This document shows positions 15,120 through 18,756 of a stretch of 18,756 bases of DNA, one piece after another (the stretch's first letter is position 1; every line of letters starts with the position of its first letter). The notes under the pieces were generated by a model. The model ran no database searches. It was given only the letters and a program-made list of their open reading frames with translations, and had not been told where the DNA came from. A program made the position numbers and the translations under genes. The stretch comes from RGIG7300 sp045133915 (GTDB lineage: Bacteria; Bacillota; Clostridia; Oscillospirales; CAG-272): contig JBGUUX010000080.1 of the NCBI GenBank assembly GCA_045133915.1, positions 1 to 18,756 of the forward strand. Direction: 5' to 3'.

Positions 15120-16300
15120 TGCTGTCTATGCAGGAAGTATTTGAAAATAAGTTCCCCGGAGCAACAGACGTTCAGACAACGTTCTGTCCATACCGCGTAT
15201 GTCCTATAGGTGCTCATTCTGACCACCAGTACGGTCTTGTTACCGGTCTTGCCATAAGTGAGGGAATACATATAATGTACTCACCCACTAAGGACGGTGA
15301 GATGTCGCTTCACAGCATGAACATCCCCGGAGACCAAAAATTCAGCGTAGACAGAGCCGGTCTTGTTACTAAAAACTGGTCGGACTATGTCAAGGGCGCT
15401 ATTATGGCGCTGCGCCGTGAGCACGACGTTACTGTAGGCTTACGGGCGGTGGTCAAGGGTACTATGCCTATAGGAGGCTTGTCCTCCTCGGCGGCGCTTA
15501 CTATAGCTTCGCTGTCGGCGCTCTGCCGCGTTAACTCCATCAAGCTTACACCTCAGGAGATAATAGAACACGCCCTCTGGTGCGAAAATCAGTTTGTAGG
15601 CGTTAAGTGCGGCAAGCTTGATATGAGCTGTGAGGTTCTTGCCCGTAAGGACAAACTTCTTTATCTTGACACAAGAGACGACAGCTATGAGCTTATGGCT
15701 AAACCCGATAAGATGAAGCCCTACGAGATAGCGGTGTTCTTCAGCGGTATAGAGCGAAGCCTTATGGCATCGTCGGCTTTCAATAACAGGGTAGATGAAA
15801 TGAAATCGGCTGCCTTTGCTCTTAAATCCTATGCAGGTATGGAGTGCGGACAGTTTGCCGACACCAGACTGCGCGACGTACCCCGTGAGGTGTTCGATGC
15901 ATACAAGAACAATCTGCCCGAAAACTGGCGCCGCCGTGCTACCCATTTCTACGATGAATTCGACCGTGTCCGTGCAGGTGCGGCATCCTGGAAGCAGGGA
16001 CATATCGAGGCGTACGGCAGACTGGTATTTGAGAGCGGTCAATCGAGTATAAATAATTATGAGACGGGCTCTCCCGAGCTTATCAAACTATATGAGATTA
16101 TGAAGAATACCAAAGGCATCTACGGCGGCCGTTTCAGCGGAGCAGGGTTCAAGGGATGCTGTATGGCTATCATCGATCCCGAATGCCGCGAGGACGTAAT
16201 AGCCCGCGTAACAGAGGAATATCTCAGAGAATTTCCCGGTTTGGACGGAAAATTTTCGGCACATATATGTTATTCTGCCGATGGATGTAAATTTCAGTAA
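15119..16300 (+). CDS. GHMP-family sugar 1-kinase, galacturonokinase-like
   Basis: This 393-residue protein has the full galactokinase layout: motif I (about 26-39), the ATP loop PIGGLSSSAA (117-126), catalytic-base region CGKLDMS with D168, and GGRFSGAGFKGC near 337. Motif I reads RVCPIGAHSDHQYG where galactokinases have RVNLIGEHTDYN, so the Glu that contacts the C6 hydroxyl of galactose is Ala. Plant galacturonokinase shows the same PIGAHxDHQ signature, as I recall it. A plausible reaction is D-galacturonate + ATP to its 1-phosphate; galactose or another sugar cannot be excluded. GGAGTG lies 8 nt before the start. No uridylyltransferase is nearby. Confidence 0.85.
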   Translation: MLSMQEVFENKFPGATDVQTTFCPYRVCPIGAHSDHQYGLVTGLAISEGIHIMYSPTKDGEMSLHSMNIPGDQKFSVDRAGLVTKNWSDYVKGAIMALRREHDVTVGLRAVVKGTMPIGGLSSSAALTIASLSALCRVNSIKLTPQEIIEHALWCENQFVGVKCGKLDMSCEVLARKDKLLYLDTRDDSYELMAKPDKMKPYEIAVFFSGIERSLMASSAFNNRVDEMKSAAFALKSYAGMECGQFADTRLRDVPREVFDAYKNNLPENWRRRATHFYDEFDRVRAGAASWKQGHIEAYGRLVFESGQSSINNYETGSPELIKLYEIMKNTKGIYGGRFSGAGFKGCCMAIIDPECREDVIARVTEEYLREFPGLDGKFSAHICYSADGCKFQ

Positions 16301-16318
16301 AATGTACACGAATACATA

Positions 16319-16346
16319 TTGAAATATTCATTATTTATGTTATAAT
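16319..16346 (+). promoter_or_regulatory. Extended -10 promoter for the sugar kinase/prs pair
   Basis: TTGAAA (16319-16324), a 16-nt spacer and TATAAT (16341-16346) with TG one base upstream make a good extended -10 promoter. The start would be near 16353, about 40 nt before the ATG. No convincing terminator lies between 16300 and this site, so read-through from the polysaccharide operon is possible. Confidence 0.8.
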
Positions 16347-16393
16347 ATATTTGTTATAGGAATCTATATTATTTTGACAGAGAGGTTATTATA

Positions 16394-17485
16394 ATGGATT
16401 TACAGAAAGCAGGAGCTCTTTTTGGAATAGAGGGCGAATACGTTGGTTTTGAACAGATCAAGACCGGAAACATCAATCAGACATATCTTGTTACCTACAA
16501 CCGTGACGGTGAGGAAAAGAAGTATATTATCCAGAAGGTCAACACCTACGTGTTCAAGAACCCCGAGGGCGTAATGCAGAACATTGAGCGTGTTACCGAG
16601 CATATCCGCGCAAAGGTCAAGGAGACCGAAGAGACCGCTAAGCGTAACGTTCTTCACTTCCTTTATACCGCAGAGGGTAAGAACTATGCATACGACGAAG
16701 AGGGCAATTTCTGGAGAGGTTACCGCTTTATCGACAATTCCGTAACCCACAACAACAGTACACTTTTCATCATGCTTGAGGCAGGTAAAGGCTTCGGTAA
16801 CTTCCAGAAGCACTTAAGCGACTTTGACGCTTCTGTTCTTTTTGAGAGCATTCCCAACTTCCACAACACCAAGAAGAGACTTGAGAGACTCTTTGAGGTT
16901 GCAGAAAAGGATGAGTTTGACAGAGTTAAGACTGTTGAAACCGAGCTTGCATACTTAAGAAGCCATTATGATCTTGCTTGCTCACTCTGCACCATGCTTG
17001 AAAACGGTGAGCTTCCTCTCCGTGTTACACATAACGATACCAAGTGTAATAACGTTCTTCTTGATATCGACACCAACGAAGCTCTGGCGGTAATAGACCT
17101 TGACACAGTTATGCCCGGTCTTGCTGCATATGACTTTGGTGACGCTATCCGTTTCGGTGCCAACAACACCATCGAGGACGACCCCGAATATTCCAAGGTA
17201 TTCCTTGATCTTGATAAGTACGATGCATACTGCAAGGGCTTTATCACCACTATCAAGGATTCTATGACCGAAAAAGAGCTTGAGACCATGCATCTCGGCG
17301 CATACGTTATGACAGCAGAGCTTGTTGCTCGCTTCATGACAGACTGGCTTGAGGGCGACGTTTACTTTAAGATCGACTACCCCGAGCACAACCTTGTAAG
17401 AACAAGAAACCAGTACTGGCTTGCTTTTGATATGGAAAAGAAGCTGGATGAAATGCAGAAGATAGTATTAAAGTACAGTAAGTAA
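16394..17485 (+). CDS. N-acetylhexosamine 1-kinase-like (NahK family, APH fold)
   Basis: This 363-residue member of the aminoglycoside phosphotransferase fold resembles bifidobacterial NahK, which phosphorylates GlcNAc and GalNAc at C1. GNINQTYLV (about 26-34) is the N-lobe loop and YRFID starts the hinge region. HNDTKCNNVLLD (213-224) holds the catalytic Asp215, and VIDLDTVMPG the metal ligands (D235 and D237 region). YDFGDAIRFGA is the family signature. It would salvage free N-acetylhexosamines to 1-phosphates for nucleotide-sugar synthesis. AGAGG (16381-16385) is 8 nt before the ATG. It has its own promoter, so it may be expressed independently of the polysaccharide genes. Substrate is inferred, not shown. 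Confidence 0.87.
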   Translation: MDLQKAGALFGIEGEYVGFEQIKTGNINQTYLVTYNRDGEEKKYIIQKVNTYVFKNPEGVMQNIERVTEHIRAKVKETEETAKRNVLHFLYTAEGKNYAYDEEGNFWRGYRFIDNSVTHNNSTLFIMLEAGKGFGNFQKHLSDFDASVLFESIPNFHNTKKRLERLFEVAEKDEFDRVKTVETELAYLRSHYDLACSLCTMLENGELPLRVTHNDTKCNNVLLDIDTNEALAVIDLDTVMPGLAAYDFGDAIRFGANNTIEDDPEYSKVFLDLDKYDAYCKGFITTIKDSMTEKELETMHLGAYVMTAELVARFMTDWLEGDVYFKIDYPEHNLVRTRNQYWLAFDMEKKLDEMQKIVLKYSK

Positions 17486-17522
17486 ACAGCAGTAGTAAAA
17501 ATCTTGAAAGGAATTTCTAAAA

Positions 17523-18638
17523 ATGAGTGAAACATTACGAGGCGATCTGAGCGTAATAAGCCTTACGGGAGGCGAAGATTTCGCACAGCAGGTAGACAGC
17601 TATCTCAGACAGTGGAGAGGCGGCGATGAGAGCTTTATCATCAAGCCCCAGTGGCCCCGTTTCGGCAGCGGCGAGGGTAAGTGCGTACTTCACGATTCTC
17701 TCCGCGGACACGACGTATACGTTATAGCAGACGTATTTAACTACGGCGTACGTTACAAGATGTACGGCGAAAGCGTTCCCATGAGCCCCGACGATCATTA
17801 TCAGGATCTTAAGCGTCTTATCTGCGCTATCGAGGGTAAGGCAAACAGACTTTCTGTTATTATGCCCATGCTTTACGAGGGCAGACAGCATAAGCGTTCT
17901 ATGAGAGAGTCCCTTGACTGTGCTTCCGCACTTCAGGAGCTTATCGGTCTTGGTGTTTCCAACATCATCACATTTGACGCTCACGACCCCCGTGTTCAGA
18001 ACGCTATCCCCAACCACGGTTTTGACAACGTTCATCCTACATATCAGATGATCAAGAACCTTGTTTCTGAGTATCCCGATATTTCACTCAACAAAGAAAA
18101 TCTTATGCTCGTTTCTCCCGACGAAGGCGCTATGAGCAGAAGCATGTATTATTCTTCCGTTCTCGGTATAGATCTGGGTATGTTCTACAAGAGAAGAAAC
18201 TACTCTGTTATCGTTGACGGACGTAACCCCATAGAAGCTCACGAGTACCTTGGCCGCGACGTTAAGGGCAAGGATATCATCGTTGTTGACGATATGATCT
18301 CCTCCGGTGAGTCTATGTTTGAGGTTGCAAAGCATCTTAAGGAGATGGGCGCTAACCGTATCTTTATCTTTGCTACCTTCGGTCTTTTCTGTAACGGTCT
18401 TGCTAAGTTTGACGAGATGTACGAAAAGAAGGTATTTGACAAGATCTTTACTACCAACCTTGTATACGGAACCCCCGAGCTTAAGAAGCGCGACTGGTAC
18501 CATGAGGTTAATATGTGTAAGTACGTTTCACTTCTCATTGATACCCTTAACCACGATAAGTCTATCAGCCCTCTGCTTAAGCCTATCGACCGTATCAACA
18601 AGCTTATTTCCACCTTACCCCCCGAAAGACGTAACTAA
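17523..18638 (+). CDS. prs: Ribose-phosphate pyrophosphokinase (PRPP synthetase), long clostridial-type
   Basis: This 371-residue protein carries two phosphoribosyltransferase-like halves. Conserved pieces are MLYEGRQHKRSMRESL with R121-Q-H-K124, FDAHDP (151-156), and the PRPP loop DIIVVDDMISSGES (251-264). It is longer than the typical roughly 315-residue bacterial enzyme, and RQHKR replaces the common RQDKK. It should make PRPP from ribose 5-phosphate and ATP for nucleotide, His and Trp synthesis. AAAGGA (17507-17512) lies 10 nt before the ATG. A 37-nt gap after the kinase gene suggests cotranscription. It is a housekeeping gene rather than part of the polysaccharide pathway. Confidence 0.92.
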   Translation: MSETLRGDLSVISLTGGEDFAQQVDSYLRQWRGGDESFIIKPQWPRFGSGEGKCVLHDSLRGHDVYVIADVFNYGVRYKMYGESVPMSPDDHYQDLKRLICAIEGKANRLSVIMPMLYEGRQHKRSMRESLDCASALQELIGLGVSNIITFDAHDPRVQNAIPNHGFDNVHPTYQMIKNLVSEYPDISLNKENLMLVSPDEGAMSRSMYYSSVLGIDLGMFYKRRNYSVIVDGRNPIEAHEYLGRDVKGKDIIVVDDMISSGESMFEVAKHLKEMGANRIFIFATFGLFCNGLAKFDEMYEKKVFDKIFTTNLVYGTPELKKRDWYHEVNMCKYVSLLIDTLNHDKSISPLLKPIDRINKLISTLPPERRN

Positions 18639-18646
18639 AAAAATTA

Positions 18647-18702
18647 AAGCCTTTTGCAGTAGCAAAAGGCTTCAGCGTGTCGATAAACTTGTCGACACGC
18701 TG
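18647..18702 (+). terminator. Two abutting hairpins downstream of prs
   Basis: A perfect 11-bp stem AAGCCTTTTGC/GCAAAAGGCTT (18647-18657, 18662-18672, loop AGTA) is followed at once by a second perfect 11-bp stem CAGCGTGTCGA/TCGACACGCTG (18673-18683, 18692-18702). The first probably helps to end the prs transcript. Neither is followed by a proper T run, so an intrinsic terminator is only tentative. The second looks like a mobile or repeated intergenic hairpin, which this window alone cannot confirm. Confidence 0.55.
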
Positions 18703-18756
18703 TCAGACTTTGAAAAAGGAAGGTATGTGCGAACCCCCAAAACTCGGCAAGCTCGT

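Noticed and set aside
18725..18756. Possible start of a new gene (ATG 18725 after AAAAAGGAAGG)
   Set aside because: The frame is open to the window edge but only ten complete codons are visible and they match no family I recognise. The region could equally be part of another intergenic hairpin.

Overview
The window looks like chromosomal DNA of a mid-G+C Gram-positive anaerobe of the class Clostridia, probably Oscillospiraceae/Ruminococcaceae. This is inferred from the near-consensus sigma-A promoters, strong AAGGAG/GGAGG ribosome sites, the clostridial-type PRPP synthetase and the NahK-like kinase. No species can be named from the sequence alone.

Layout. (1) Positions 1-489 hold an array of small hairpins, a minus-strand tRNA-Leu(CAG) with its own promoter and terminator, and a divergent plus-strand promoter feeding a structured leader of about 155 nt. 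(2) 490-1746 is a CNNM/CBS/CorC-HlyC membrane protein whose stop codon lies inside its own terminator. (3) A perfect TTGACA-N17-TATAAT promoter at 1830-1858 starts a tightly packed run of eleven genes (1931-16300) for a Wzx/Wzy-type surface polysaccharide: three glycosyltransferases, a Wzx flippase, a pyruvyltransferase-like/FrhB-like iron-sulfur fusion, WecC- and WecB-type enzymes, a WbpP-like 4-epimerase, a Wzy polymerase, a fourth glycosyltransferase and an unusual galacturonokinase-like GHMP kinase. (4) A second promoter (16319-16346) precedes an N-acetylhexosamine 1-kinase-like gene and a PRPP synthetase, followed by two back-to-back hairpins.

How the genes fit together. WecB should make UDP-ManNAc from UDP-GlcNAc, and WecC should oxidise it to UDP-ManNAcA. 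The WbpP-like epimerase should interconvert UDP-GlcNAc and UDP-GalNAc. Four GT-B glycosyltransferases would extend a lipid-linked repeat unit, Wzx would flip it and Wzy would polymerise it. No initiating phosphoglycosyltransferase and no Wzd/Wze-type chain-length system is present, so these must be encoded elsewhere if the pathway is complete. The two anomeric sugar kinases suggest that free sugars are salvaged to sugar 1-phosphates beside the biosynthetic genes.

The most interesting items are the single-chain fusion of a polysaccharide pyruvyltransferase-like domain to a two-cluster ferredoxin/FrhB-like module (6971-9310), the GHMP kinase carrying a GAHSDH motif in place of GEHTDY (15119-16300), and unexplained RNA-scale structures: the tandem hairpin array at 1-72, the nested leader hairpin at 409-453, and an A/T hairpin sitting exactly between a Shine-Dalgarno and its start codon at 10598-10614.
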